Made by a program: the position numbers and the translations under genes. Under the pieces are notes generated by a model that was given only the letters and a program-made list of their open reading frames with translations, was not told the origin of the DNA and searched no databases. From Methyloterricola oryzae (lineage in GTDB: Bacteria > Pseudomonadota > Gammaproteobacteria > Methylococcales > Methylococcaceae): a DNA stretch of 64,000 nucleotides. How positions within the stretch are numbered: the stretch's first letter is position 1; the number at the start of each line of letters is the position of its first letter. Below, one piece after another: positions 17,878 through 27,124 of the stretch. The stretch spans positions 492,969-556,968 of the forward strand of contig NZ_JYNS01000002.1 of assembly GCF_000934725.1 (NCBI RefSeq). The letters run 5' to 3'.

Positions 17878-20055
17878 ATGCGAGCCCTGCACCAACCGGC
17901 CTGCGGTTCGGCGTACCCGACCGGCGCCCTGCCCCTGTTTGCCGATGTCGCGATCGCAGCGCTCAACCCGGAGGGGGTGCTGCGCCACTTCCGCGAGCGC
18001 AGCGGCATCCACTATTTCGCCCTGAGCGCCGGCAAACCCAAGCATGTCGCCAAGGCGGAGCGCATCCTCCGCCATGAGTTCGAGCTGAACAACGAAACCC
18101 ATGTGCTGCCGGAGACCTTCGACTGGCTGGCCAACCCCAGCCGGGACCTGGAATGGCTGATCCTCTTGCACAAGTTCTATTACTCCCGCGATCTGGCGCT
18201 CGCCTATGACGCCAGCGGCGAGGAGATGTTCGCCCGCAAGTGGGTCGAGCTGGTGGCTTCCTGGATCGCTCAGGTGCCGGCTGGTTTCGTCAACAGCCAG
18301 GTCGTGGGGCGGCGTCTGCAGCAATGGCTCTTGGCCTACCATCATCTGGTGCCGGGGCGCCAATGCGCCGCGATCACGCCGGATTTCCTGCTGGCCCTGC
18401 TGCGGTCCATGCAGTCCCAGGCGCTGTTTCTGAGAGACAATCTGACGCCCGAGGGCAATCACCGCACCATCGAACTCAGCGCCCTCTTCCAGTTCGCCGT
18501 ACTGTTTCCCGAACTGCGGGAATCCGCCGGTTTGCAGGCCTTCGCCGTGGAGGCCCTGGTGGACAACCTGCGGGATGACTTTCTCGCCGACGGGGTTCAA
18601 AAGGAGCTGTCCACCGACTACCACCACACGGCGCTGAAGAATTTCCTGCGCGTGCGTGAATTGGCGGGCCTGAACGGGGTTGCCCTGCCGCAGGAATTCG
18701 ACCGGATCATGCGCCGGGCCCTGGAGTTTTCGATCTTTGCCCACAGGCCCGACGGCGAGCTGCCGGCCATCAACGATGGCGACGTCAACAGCTATCTGTC
18801 CCTGCTGCGCAAGGCGCACCGACAGTATCCCGTGCAGGGTCTGCTCTACGTGGCCAGCCGTGGCCTGGAAGGTGAGCCCCCGAGCCAGCGCTCGCGGCAT
18901 TTCGAAAGCAGCGGGTACTGCATCCTGCGCAGCGAATGGAATGAGGCGCCCTATGCCGACGCGCGTTATTGCTTCTTCGACTGCGGCCCGCTGGGCTACG
19001 GCAGTCATGGCCATTACGATCTGCTGAGCTTCGAGGCAGCCGCGTTCGGGCACTCCCTGGTAATCGACCCCGGCCGCTACACCTACCACGAAGACCAGCC
19101 GGTGAACTGGCGGCACCGCTTCAAGGGGACCGCCGCCCACAATACCGTGATGGTGGATGGCAAGGACCAGTGCCGTTACCGCTGCGGCGCGCCGGAGGGA
19201 GCGGAACCGGCTGCCAGCGTGCTGAGCTTCGCCTCGGCGCCGGGCTTCGACTTCGTCCGTGGACGCGCCCTGAGCCCTGAATACCCGGTGATTCATGAGC
19301 GCTGCGTGGTGTTTGCCGTTGGCGAATACTGGATCATCAGCGACCGGCTGCTGGCTGATGGCGAACACCGCTACGATCAGTTCTTCCACCTGCCCGTCGA
19401 GGCCCAAGGAAAGCTGCAACGGCTCCCCGAGGCGCAGGGGCTGGGTGTGCGCACCCCACAATGTCTGATCCTGCAGCCGCGGACCGCCGGCGTGGACTTG
19501 AGCGTGGAAGAGGGCTTCGTCTCGCCCGAATACGGCCTTAAGCACCCGGCGCCCGTACTGCGCTACGCTCAGGGAGCCTCCGGCAACGCGGCGTATCAGA
19601 CCTTTCTGTATCCCTTCCATGACGCGGCTCCGACCGTCCAGCTCGGCGTGCTGCCGGTGCGCGTCGGCCAGGAAGGCCTGGCCGCCGAGGCCTGCAGGGC
19701 CCTGGATATCCATATCGACGCTGCTGAAGGCCGTTGGCAGGATCTGCTGCTCATCAATCACGTCGATACTGAGACGGAACTCAACTGCGAAAACCTGGCT
19801 TGCCGAACCGACGTGCTGTTCCTGCGCCGGGACGAAACAGGGACCTTGGTAGCGCTCATGGCGGAAGGACTGCGCAGCTTGAGCATCGGCGACGAATTGC
19901 AAATTCCCGACAGCGGCGCCCGCTGGCGATTGAGCTGTTCGGACGGACGGGTCTTCTGGCGCAGAGAGGGCCGCGAGGGTGAAGCCCAGCTCGCGCAACT
20001 GACGGACCTGCCCTTGCTGTTGGATTCCGTTCTGTCAGCCTGGGAGGCCGCGTGA
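17878..20055 (+). CDS. Heparinase II/III-type polysaccharide lyase-like protein (copy 2)
   Basis: A 725-residue tandem paralogue of the preceding gene; shared landmarks include FDWLANPS, ELSTDYHH, GSHGHYDLL and PGRYTYHEDQPVNW. It has a longer C-terminal tail (about 615-725) absent from copy 1, of unknown function. No signal peptide is visible. GAGGGTG precedes the ATG at 17878, which lies 4 nt after the previous stop. The two copies may act on different linkages of the same polymer or as a heterodimer. Confidence 0.85.
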   Translation: MRALHQPACGSAYPTGALPLFADVAIAALNPEGVLRHFRERSGIHYFALSAGKPKHVAKAERILRHEFELNNETHVLPETFDWLANPSRDLEWLILLHKFYYSRDLALAYDASGEEMFARKWVELVASWIAQVPAGFVNSQVVGRRLQQWLLAYHHLVPGRQCAAITPDFLLALLRSMQSQALFLRDNLTPEGNHRTIELSALFQFAVLFPELRESAGLQAFAVEALVDNLRDDFLADGVQKELSTDYHHTALKNFLRVRELAGLNGVALPQEFDRIMRRALEFSIFAHRPDGELPAINDGDVNSYLSLLRKAHRQYPVQGLLYVASRGLEGEPPSQRSRHFESSGYCILRSEWNEAPYADARYCFFDCGPLGYGSHGHYDLLSFEAAAFGHSLVIDPGRYTYHEDQPVNWRHRFKGTAAHNTVMVDGKDQCRYRCGAPEGAEPAASVLSFASAPGFDFVRGRALSPEYPVIHERCVVFAVGEYWIISDRLLADGEHRYDQFFHLPVEAQGKLQRLPEAQGLGVRTPQCLILQPRTAGVDLSVEEGFVSPEYGLKHPAPVLRYAQGASGNAAYQTFLYPFHDAAPTVQLGVLPVRVGQEGLAAEACRALDIHIDAAEGRWQDLLLINHVDTETELNCENLACRTDVLFLRRDETGTLVALMAEGLRSLSIGDELQIPDSGARWRLSCSDGRVFWRREGREGEAQLAQLTDLPLLLDSVLSAWEAA

Positions 20056-21413
20056 ATCCAGGCACCGATCCCGTATTTCCGCACATGGCGCAGGCGCTGG
20101 ATCCGGCCGTGATGGGACCCTTGCTGCGCCAATCCCTGAAGCTTCCGCCGCCCGCGGATGCCGCTGGCGCGGGTTGTGTCATCGGCGAAAAGCGCTACAA
20201 ACCGGGGCGCAGTTTGCTGGTTAACTACCGCCTGGAAGAGGATTCCGGGCCCAAGGCGGAAGCGTGGCACGCCACGGCCCGGCTATGCCCCCCGGGCCAG
20301 GCCAGGGCGGAGTTCGCCCGCGAGCGGGCGCGTCGGCCGGATCTGGACGAGAGCGCCCTGTTCTGCTTGGAGGAGCCGGCCATGCTGTTGTGGGTCTTTC
20401 CCCATGACCGCAAGCTCACGCATCTGCATCACCTGCTCGACGTCCGGACCCTGGGCGATCGGCTGGCTCCGGCCCTGGCAGCGTCGGGGATTTCTTCGAA
20501 CACCAGCCAACTGCAGTTCGCCAGCAAGGTCCTGCATTACCTGCCGGAGCGTTCCTGCATGATCCGCTACCGGATCGAGGGCGCCGGTCCGGCAACCGGA
20601 TCGCCCGTGTACCTCTACGCAAAGAATTACGCGGATGAAACCGGCGCCCAGGTCTACGCACACATGCGCCAGTTGGCCGCGCAGTTTCCCTTCGGCGCAA
20701 GGGCGCTGGCCTATGACGAAATCACGCGCACCCTCTGGCAATCCCAGGTGCCCGGCCGGCCGCCCGTCTGGCAGGATCTGCTGGCACCACATGGCGGCAG
20801 CCTCGCCGCGCACATGGGGCACTGCGCGGCGGCCCTGCATGCCTGTACCCTGGAGACGTCGCGGAAGCTCGATCCGGACGGCATCCGCAAGGCGCTGACC
20901 GAAACCGTGAGCCTCACAGCCCGGATGTCGCCCCAGCTGGCGCGCCTAACCGCACGCACGGTGGACGCCCTGTTGGCCTCGCCCCTGGCTCAAGGCACGG
21001 GACGCGTCGCGCCGGTCCACAACGACCTCAAGCTCAACAATTTCCTGGTGGACGCCGAGCGCGTGGGCCTGATCGACATGGATTGCCTGTGCCTCGGCGA
21101 TCCGCTCGGCGATCTTGGCAGCCTCATCGCCAATCTGTATCTGCATGGCCTCCGTGAAGGCGCTGAGCCCCAGGCCGTGCACCCCGTCGCAGCGGCGGTG
21201 ACCCGCGCCTATCGGGCGGAGTGCGGCGATGATTTCAGCCTGGCTTCCCTGCGCTGGCACGTGGGCGCGGCTCTCATCCACGAGGTGACGCGCCGCAGCC
21301 TGCGGCAGATGGACCCGGCGCGCATGGCGCACATCCAGGGTTTTCTGGAGCTGGGCGCTCATTACGCCGCTCTCAGTGAAAGACCCGAGGGAGGCGGCGA
21401 TGAACTTGTCTGA
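20052..21413 (+). CDS. APH-fold small-molecule kinase (first of two)
   Basis: A 453-residue protein with a C-terminal aminoglycoside-phosphotransferase/choline-kinase fold. The catalytic loop is VHNDLKLNNF (H323, D325, N330) and the metal-binding motif is LIDMDCLCLGDPLGDL. The N-terminal 150 residues resemble a second, degenerate lobe (CVIGEKRYKPGRSLLVNYRL). It probably phosphorylates a sugar or polyol. The GTG start overlaps the previous stop (GTGA) and has GGGAGG upstream, so translation is coupled. It shares its neighbourhood with a phosphatase and a second kinase, which suggests a phosphorylation cycle on one substrate. Confidence 0.75.
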   Translation: MNPGTDPVFPHMAQALDPAVMGPLLRQSLKLPPPADAAGAGCVIGEKRYKPGRSLLVNYRLEEDSGPKAEAWHATARLCPPGQARAEFARERARRPDLDESALFCLEEPAMLLWVFPHDRKLTHLHHLLDVRTLGDRLAPALAASGISSNTSQLQFASKVLHYLPERSCMIRYRIEGAGPATGSPVYLYAKNYADETGAQVYAHMRQLAAQFPFGARALAYDEITRTLWQSQVPGRPPVWQDLLAPHGGSLAAHMGHCAAALHACTLETSRKLDPDGIRKALTETVSLTARMSPQLARLTARTVDALLASPLAQGTGRVAPVHNDLKLNNFLVDAERVGLIDMDCLCLGDPLGDLGSLIANLYLHGLREGAEPQAVHPVAAAVTRAYRAECGDDFSLASLRWHVGAALIHEVTRRSLRQMDPARMAHIQGFLELGAHYAALSERPEGGGDELV

Positions 21414-22041
21414 AGCACCGCTGCGGGTGTTTCTGGCCCGCCACGGACAAAGCCTGTTGAACTTGCAGGAGCGGATCTCGGGCCAGGCGGAGACGCCCCT
21501 GTCGGACAAAGGACAGGAGCAGGCACGCGCCCTCTGCGACGTGCTGCGCGGGGAAGCCCTGACAGCCATCTACGCCAGCAGCCTGGGCCGCACCCTCCAA
21601 ACCGCCCAGCCCACCGCGAGTCACCACGGGCTGGAGCCCGCCGCCCTGGACGGTCTGCGCGAAATCGGCCTGGGCGTGCTGGAAGGGCGCCATGTGGATG
21701 AGCGCGACGCGGAGGCCGCCCAACTCTGGTCTGAACGAACGCGCGACGAGCGGGCATTCCAGGTTCCCGGCGGAGAAACCTACTCGGACTTCGACGCGCG
21801 GGTGTCCGCCAGCCTGGACTGGATACTGGAAAACAGCCGCGGCTCCGTCCTTATCGTCGGGCACCGCAATACCAATGCGATCATCCTGTGCCGCCTGCTC
21901 GGACAGCGAAACGGCGCGCAGGACCTCAACGTCAAGAACAAATACCTCTATGCCGTCGACTGCGGGCCTGACCCGGCGGTCAGCACTATACGCCTGGGCG
22001 GGGAATTTCACGGAACCGTTTACCAAGGGCTGCGCACATGA
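21400..22041 (+). CDS. Histidine phosphatase (phosphoglycerate mutase superfamily)
   Basis: A 213-residue histidine phosphatase. The phospho-acceptor motif is LARHGQS (H15), and the second catalytic His is in IVGHRN. Family members remove phosphate from sugar phosphates, cobalamin precursors or nucleotides. The start at 21400 is chosen because GAGGGAGG lies 5 nt upstream; a GTG 24 nt earlier lacks this. It overlaps the preceding kinase by 14 nt and the following kinase by 4 nt, so it is locked between two APH-fold kinases. Opposition to one or both kinases is inferred. Confidence 0.85.
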   Translation: MNLSEAPLRVFLARHGQSLLNLQERISGQAETPLSDKGQEQARALCDVLRGEALTAIYASSLGRTLQTAQPTASHHGLEPAALDGLREIGLGVLEGRHVDERDAEAAQLWSERTRDERAFQVPGGETYSDFDARVSASLDWILENSRGSVLIVGHRNTNAIILCRLLGQRNGAQDLNVKNKYLYAVDCGPDPAVSTIRLGGEFHGTVYQGLRT

Positions 22042-23348
22042 GCCTCGCGCCCCATGAACTGTTCGCGCCACTGCTGGATACGCGGCACATGACGGCCGCC
22101 TTCCGGCGTCATTTGCCCGAATGCCTGTCCGGTGAGTGGGAACTGACCGGCTGCGCCATCGAGCACCCCCGTTACAAGACCTATCTCAGCGAGGAAAACC
22201 GCGGGCGTTCGAGCCTTGCGCTGCTCTATCACCTGAGCGTCCGCCGCTCCGCCCGCGCCGCCGCGGAACCCGCGCTGATATATGCCCGCGCCTTCCTGGG
22301 CGAGCGCAGCCAGGCGGAATTCGAAACGGCTCGGGCAGGCACCGCGCCGGAGCGGCGCCACGCGCTGCTGCATATGCCAGAACTGGGGCTGGTCGGCTGG
22401 CGTTTCCCGCAGGACCCCGCCATGCCCTGGCTGGAAGATTTGCTCAGCCCCGAGCACCGCGACGCACGCATCCCGGGTCTTGAAGCGCCTGTCGAAATTC
22501 AGGTGATCAATTACCGTCCGGAGATCCGCTGCACGGCGCGCTACCGTCCGCTCGGCGAAAGGACTGCGCCGCGCACGGTCTACGGCAAGACCTACGCCAA
22601 TGGCGCTGGCTGCCGCATCCACGAAAACCTGCAGGCCCTGCGGCGGCAGTCGAATGTTCCGGGCTGCTTCGTGCTTCCCGAGCCGCTGGCCTATGACGCG
22701 GACCGCCGCACCCTGTGGCTGGATGGACTGCATGGGGAGCCGCTACTGGACGCCCTCGTTCGATACCAGGACGCATCCCTCATCACGCCCCTATGCCGCG
22801 GCCTGGCGCGATTGCAACATCAGCGGGTGCCTCACGGCCCGACTATCACCGCCGATGAACAGCTACAGGAATGGCGCAAGAAAGCCCGGAAACTGGCGCA
22901 TGCCTTCCCGGCTCTCGCTCCGGACCTGAGCGCGCTGGGCCAAACCCTGGCGCAGCAAATGCCCGCCGCCGCGGATCCCGTGCTGATCCACGGCGATTTT
23001 CACGCGGGCCAATTGGCTCGCATGCCGGATGGTCGGCTGGCACTGTTCGATTTCGACGAACTGGCCTGGGGCGACCCGATGTTCGATCTTGCCAACTTCG
23101 TGTCGGACTTGTTCGTCCAGCCCATGGACGATCATCAGCGCCTGCGCCTCGCACAGCAGCTGCTGGCCAGCTACCAGCGGCACGCACCGAGGCCCGATGG
23201 TATCGCACGCTTCATCTGGCAATTGCGTGGCCAACTCCTGACCCGTGCTTACCGGGCCTTTATCCAGCAAAAGCCGGATACCCAGAATCGGGTGACGCGG
23301 CTTCTGGCCAGCGCCCGTCAACCCTATGAAACCGGCTGGAATGCCTGA
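22038..23348 (+). CDS. APH-fold small-molecule kinase (second of two)
   Basis: A 436-residue APH/choline-kinase-fold protein. The catalytic loop is LIHGDFHAGQ (H318, D320) and the second motif LFDFDELAWGDP. The usual loop asparagine is replaced by glutamine, which may reduce or alter activity. It is only distantly similar to the other kinase (20052-21413). The ATGA overlap with the phosphatase stop implies coupled translation. It sits directly before the ABC exporter gene, which makes modification of the exported glycan or its precursor plausible. Confidence 0.75.
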   Translation: MSLAPHELFAPLLDTRHMTAAFRRHLPECLSGEWELTGCAIEHPRYKTYLSEENRGRSSLALLYHLSVRRSARAAAEPALIYARAFLGERSQAEFETARAGTAPERRHALLHMPELGLVGWRFPQDPAMPWLEDLLSPEHRDARIPGLEAPVEIQVINYRPEIRCTARYRPLGERTAPRTVYGKTYANGAGCRIHENLQALRRQSNVPGCFVLPEPLAYDADRRTLWLDGLHGEPLLDALVRYQDASLITPLCRGLARLQHQRVPHGPTITADEQLQEWRKKARKLAHAFPALAPDLSALGQTLAQQMPAAADPVLIHGDFHAGQLARMPDGRLALFDFDELAWGDPMFDLANFVSDLFVQPMDDHQRLRLAQQLLASYQRHAPRPDGIARFIWQLRGQLLTRAYRAFIQQKPDTQNRVTRLLASARQPYETGWNA

Positions 23349-23367
23349 GCAAGCGGAGACCTTTCAC

Positions 23368-25167
23368 GTGAAGCCACCCAAAAACACCAGCCGCTTCCGG
23401 CGTATCGTCCTCGATCACCTGCGCCGGGTGCGCGGCAGCATCGTTATGGCCATGGTCTGCATCCTTGGCTCCACTCTGACCAGCCTGATCGTGCCCTGGC
23501 CGATGAAGCTGATCTTCGATCAGGTGCTCTTGGACAAGCCGCTACCGGACTTCCTGGCGGCGGCAAGGCCCTTGCTCGACGCCAACAAGGAGCAGGCGCT
23601 GTGGGTCCTGTGCGGCGGCATGGTCGCCATCGCCCTGCTGAAGGGCCTGTTCTCCTATTACCAGATGTTCCTGACCTCGCGAGCGGGCTATCTCCTGGTG
23701 TATACCCTGCGCGGCGAGCTGTTCGATCATCTGCAGCGGCTCTCCCTGGGCTTTCACCGCAGCACGCCCTCGGGGGAACTGCTGAGCAAGCTGACCAGCG
23801 ACACCAACACCCTGAAGGACGTCTACGCGGACTCCGCGCTGACTTTCACCACCCACGTGCTGACCGTGGTCGGGATGTTCGTCATCATGTTCAGCCTGAG
23901 CGTGCAACTGAGCCTGATCGTGCTCGCCAGCTTTCCGGTCCTATGCCTAGCCATTGTCGGCATCTATTCTCGGGTAAAGCGCTCGGCCCGCAAGCAGCGC
24001 CGCAACGAGGGACGGCTGGCGTCCCGGGTCAGCGAGCTGCTGAGCGCCGTTCCCCTGGTTCAGGTCTACGGGACGGAGGACCAGGAGCGCGAACGCTTCG
24101 ATGCCGAAAGCACCCAGTCCATGTGCGAGAGCATCCGCACCGCGCGTATGGAGGCCGGCGCCACGCGCGTGATTGAGGTCATCAGCGCCATCGGCACCGG
24201 GATCGTGGTGCTGTTCGGCTGCATGCAGGTGTTCGCCGGCGTGCTGACGCCGGGTGACGTGCTGGTCTTCAGCGCCTACATCGCCCAGATGTATCAGCCC
24301 ATCCGCCAGATCACGCGGCTCTCCACGCGCTTCTCCCGCGCCAGCGTCAGCATCGAGCGGATCAGCGAACTCCTCGACACTCAGCCCGAGATCCAGGATG
24401 CCCCGGATGCCATCCTGCCCGCAAAGCTGGCCGGCGACATCGAGTTCTCCGGCGTGTCCTTCGCTTACCCCGGTGGCGGCGCACTCCTGGAGGACGTCAA
24501 CCTGCGCATCGCGCCAGGCGAGCGCGTCGCCCTGGTGGGGGCTTCCGGGGCCGGCAAATCCACCATCGCCAGCCTGCTGATCCGCTTGTTTGACCCGCAA
24601 CAAGGCAGTGTGCGGATCGACGGGATAGACCTTAAGCGCCTGCACCGCCGCGCCCTGCGCCGTGAAATCGGCGTGGTGCTGCAGGATTCCATCCTGTTCG
24701 GCACCACCATCCGCGAAAACATCGCCTACGGTTCGCCCGATGCCACCGAGGGCGAAATCGAGGCCGCTGCCCGCCAAGTGCACGCCCACGAATTCATCGA
24801 GAAACTGCCCGACGGCTACGACACCGTCCTCGGGGAAAGCGGCGGCAATCTGTCCGGCGGCCAACGCCAGCGCCTCTGCCTGGCGCGCGCATTGGTGCGC
24901 AAATCCTCCATCCTGATCCTGGACGAGCCGACTTCAGCAGTGGACGCCGAATCACAGGCCTTGATACGTGACGCACTGAACTTCCTGCACCGCGACAAGA
25001 CCATCTTGCTGATTGCCCACCAGTTCAGCGCCATCCGCAACTTCGACCGCATTCTGGTGTTGAAGCAGGGGGCCATCGTCGAACAGGGAAGTCATGAGGA
25101 CTTGCTGGAACTGGGCGGCCATTACCATCACCTCTACAAACTGCAACACGGTCTGCGCGCGGCATGA
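23368..25167 (+). CDS. MsbA-type ABC exporter, fused permease and ATPase
   Basis: A homodimer-type half transporter of about 599 residues. An N-terminal six-helix membrane domain (about 10-310) is followed by an ATPase with Walker A GASGAGKST (near 391), signature LSGGQRQRL and Walker B ILILDEPTS. The family exports lipids, lipid-linked glycans or peptides. I prefer the GTG at 23368 because CGGAG lies 9 nt upstream; ATGs at 23326 and 23341, which overlap the previous gene, are possible. It is the only inner-membrane transporter in the exopolysaccharide locus and so the best candidate for carrying the product or its lipid precursor. Confidence 0.9.
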   Translation: MKPPKNTSRFRRIVLDHLRRVRGSIVMAMVCILGSTLTSLIVPWPMKLIFDQVLLDKPLPDFLAAARPLLDANKEQALWVLCGGMVAIALLKGLFSYYQMFLTSRAGYLLVYTLRGELFDHLQRLSLGFHRSTPSGELLSKLTSDTNTLKDVYADSALTFTTHVLTVVGMFVIMFSLSVQLSLIVLASFPVLCLAIVGIYSRVKRSARKQRRNEGRLASRVSELLSAVPLVQVYGTEDQERERFDAESTQSMCESIRTARMEAGATRVIEVISAIGTGIVVLFGCMQVFAGVLTPGDVLVFSAYIAQMYQPIRQITRLSTRFSRASVSIERISELLDTQPEIQDAPDAILPAKLAGDIEFSGVSFAYPGGGALLEDVNLRIAPGERVALVGASGAGKSTIASLLIRLFDPQQGSVRIDGIDLKRLHRRALRREIGVVLQDSILFGTTIRENIAYGSPDATEGEIEAAARQVHAHEFIEKLPDGYDTVLGESGGNLSGGQRQRLCLARALVRKSSILILDEPTSAVDAESQALIRDALNFLHRDKTILLIAHQFSAIRNFDRILVLKQGAIVEQGSHEDLLELGGHYHHLYKLQHGLRAA

Positions 25168-26375
25168 ACGAACACAAGCCAACACTCCTGCTCTATTGCC
25201 AGCATTCCCTGGGCATGGGCCACTGGGTCCGTGCCATGACCCTGGCCCGCGCGCTCACGCGTGACTTTCGCGTCACCTTCCTCAATGGCGGGCGCGCGCC
25301 GGGGCACCAAAGCCTGGGTGGGGACCTCACGATGATCGACCTGCCGCCCCTGGGCATGGGCGAGGACAACCAACTTTACAGCCAGGATCCACGTTACAGC
25401 GTGGACGAGTCCCTGGCCCTGCGGCGCCAATATATCCTCGACCTGCACGCCGAACTGCGCCCCGACGTAATCCTGATCGAGTTGTTTCCCTTCGGCCGGA
25501 AGAAGCTGGCGGGGGAGTTGCTCCCGCTGTTGCGGGCGGCGCGCCGTGCTGCTCCGAGCCGGCCGCTGGTCCTTTGCAGCCTGCGCGACATCATGGTGAA
25601 CGCCCGCAAGGACCAGACCCGGCACGACGAACGCGCGCGCTGGATCACCGACCGCTATTTCGACGGACTAATGATTCACTCCGACCCGCGCTTCGCCCGC
25701 CTGGAGGACACCTTCCGCCCGCGCCACGCGCTGCGGACTCCTGTGCATTACACCGGGTTCGTGGCGCCGGCGCACGGCCAGGGCGCGAGCTCCGGCCAGC
25801 GCGAGGGCGTGCTGGTTTCCGCCGGCGGCGGCATGGTCGGCGGCCCGTTGTTCCGCGCCGCCTTGGAGGCACACCGCCTGAACGGGTTGGCCGAGGGGCT
25901 GCCCATGACCCTGGTGGCGGGACCCTTTCTGCCCGAGGAAGAATGGCAGGCACTGCAGGACGAAGCTCGGGGCTTGCCGGGCTTGACCCTGCTGCGCTCG
26001 GTACCGGCCATGAAACCGCTGCTGGAGTCCCATTGTCTCTCGGTGAGTCAGTGCGGTTACAACACCGTCATGGATATCCTGGAGTCCGGCGCCAAGCCCC
26101 TGGTGGTGCCCTTCGTCCGTGGCCACGAAGACGAGCAGAATCGCCGTGCGGTCAAGTTGGAGCAACTCGGCCTGGTGCGCGCGCTCCATCCCGAGCGCAT
26201 GGACGGACATCGCCTTGCGGAAGAAATCCGCCAACTGCGGGATTTCATCCCGAACCCAAGCGGCTTGGATCTTTCCGGTGCGCAAACGACCACCCGGGTG
26301 ATCAGAAATCTGCTGGCGGCGCGCCAGCCCGCCCTTGCACCGGTGCAAAGCCTGGAGGCCTCGGATGCGCTCTGA
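25164..26375 (+). CDS. MurG-like (GT28-type) glycosyltransferase, second paralogue
   Basis: A 403-residue protein. The N-terminal loop is YCQHSLGMGHWVRAM, and the C-terminal half has LVSAGGGMVGGPLF and SVSQCGYNTVMDIL, as in GT28 donor-binding domains. A conserved IELFPFGRKKL segment is shared with the paralogue at 28732, whereas the first one (13254) has VDKKPYG there. ATGA overlap with the ABC exporter gene. It probably acts at the cytoplasmic membrane face during glycan assembly; specificity is unknown. Confidence 0.85.
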   Translation: MNEHKPTLLLYCQHSLGMGHWVRAMTLARALTRDFRVTFLNGGRAPGHQSLGGDLTMIDLPPLGMGEDNQLYSQDPRYSVDESLALRRQYILDLHAELRPDVILIELFPFGRKKLAGELLPLLRAARRAAPSRPLVLCSLRDIMVNARKDQTRHDERARWITDRYFDGLMIHSDPRFARLEDTFRPRHALRTPVHYTGFVAPAHGQGASSGQREGVLVSAGGGMVGGPLFRAALEAHRLNGLAEGLPMTLVAGPFLPEEEWQALQDEARGLPGLTLLRSVPAMKPLLESHCLSVSQCGYNTVMDILESGAKPLVVPFVRGHEDEQNRRAVKLEQLGLVRALHPERMDGHRLAEEIRQLRDFIPNPSGLDLSGAQTTTRVIRNLLAARQPALAPVQSLEASDAL

Positions 26376-27120
26376 CTGGCTCTCCCCGCTGCATTCGGTG
26401 CTTGCGGAGCAGGATGCGCCGCTCACGGTGTTCTTCCGCGACGACGACGCCGGCTGGGATGATGCGCGCCTGAATGCGCTGCTCGACTGCTTCGCGCCCA
26501 CCGCGACGCCCATCGACCTGGCGGTGATCCCCGTCTCTATCGGCGAGCCCTTGGCGGAATACCTGCTTGAGCGCCGGGAGCGCAACCCGGCGGTGCTGGG
26601 CCTGCACCAGCATGGCTACGCCCACGTCAATCACGAAAGTGAAGGGCGCAAGTGCGAGTTCGGACCCGCTCGCGCCGGTGAAGATCAGCTCCGCGACCTG
26701 CTGGCCGGCAAAGAGCGCCTGACCCGCCTGCTGGGCCCCGCCCTTGACAGCCTCTTCACGCCGCCCTGGAACCGTTGCACCGCAATCACGGGCGAGTGCC
26801 TTGCGGCTCTGGGATACAGCGGGCTTTCCCGCGACCGGACAGCCATACCCCTGCAACGGGATGACCTGCCCGAATTGCCTGTGCATATCGACTGGTGCGG
26901 CATGCGCGCCCGCTCCAACTCGCCCTGGGAAGACCTGGGCAAGGCTTTGGCGCTCCACGTGGTGAATCAGCCGGAGAGCGCCGTGGGCATCATGCTGCAC
27001 CACGCGGTCATGGACGAGGACGACCTCGGGCACCTGGACGGCCTGCTCGCCCTGCTGGCCGGCGACGGCACGGTTCACAGGCGGCTGATGCGCCAATGCC
27101 TCTCGCCCGACCGCCCTTAA
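26365..27120 (+). CDS. Polysaccharide deacetylase-like protein (CE4-type fold)
   Basis: A 251-residue protein. FFRDDDAGWDD at 23-33 provides the Asp pair of the NodB-type metal site, and H81, H83 and H87 in LHQHGYAHVNH fit the HxxxH metal ligands. FTPPWNRC resembles the RxPxG-type motif. No signal peptide is visible, so it may act on a cytoplasmic or lipid-linked precursor and not on finished polymer. GGAGG lies 6 nt before the ATG at 26365, and the gene overlaps the previous one by 11 nt. Removal of N-acetyl groups from HexNAc residues is the likely role. Confidence 0.75.
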   Translation: MRSDWLSPLHSVLAEQDAPLTVFFRDDDAGWDDARLNALLDCFAPTATPIDLAVIPVSIGEPLAEYLLERRERNPAVLGLHQHGYAHVNHESEGRKCEFGPARAGEDQLRDLLAGKERLTRLLGPALDSLFTPPWNRCTAITGECLAALGYSGLSRDRTAIPLQRDDLPELPVHIDWCGMRARSNSPWEDLGKALALHVVNQPESAVGIMLHHAVMDEDDLGHLDGLLALLAGDGTVHRRLMRQCLSPDRP

Positions 27121-27124
27121 GCCC

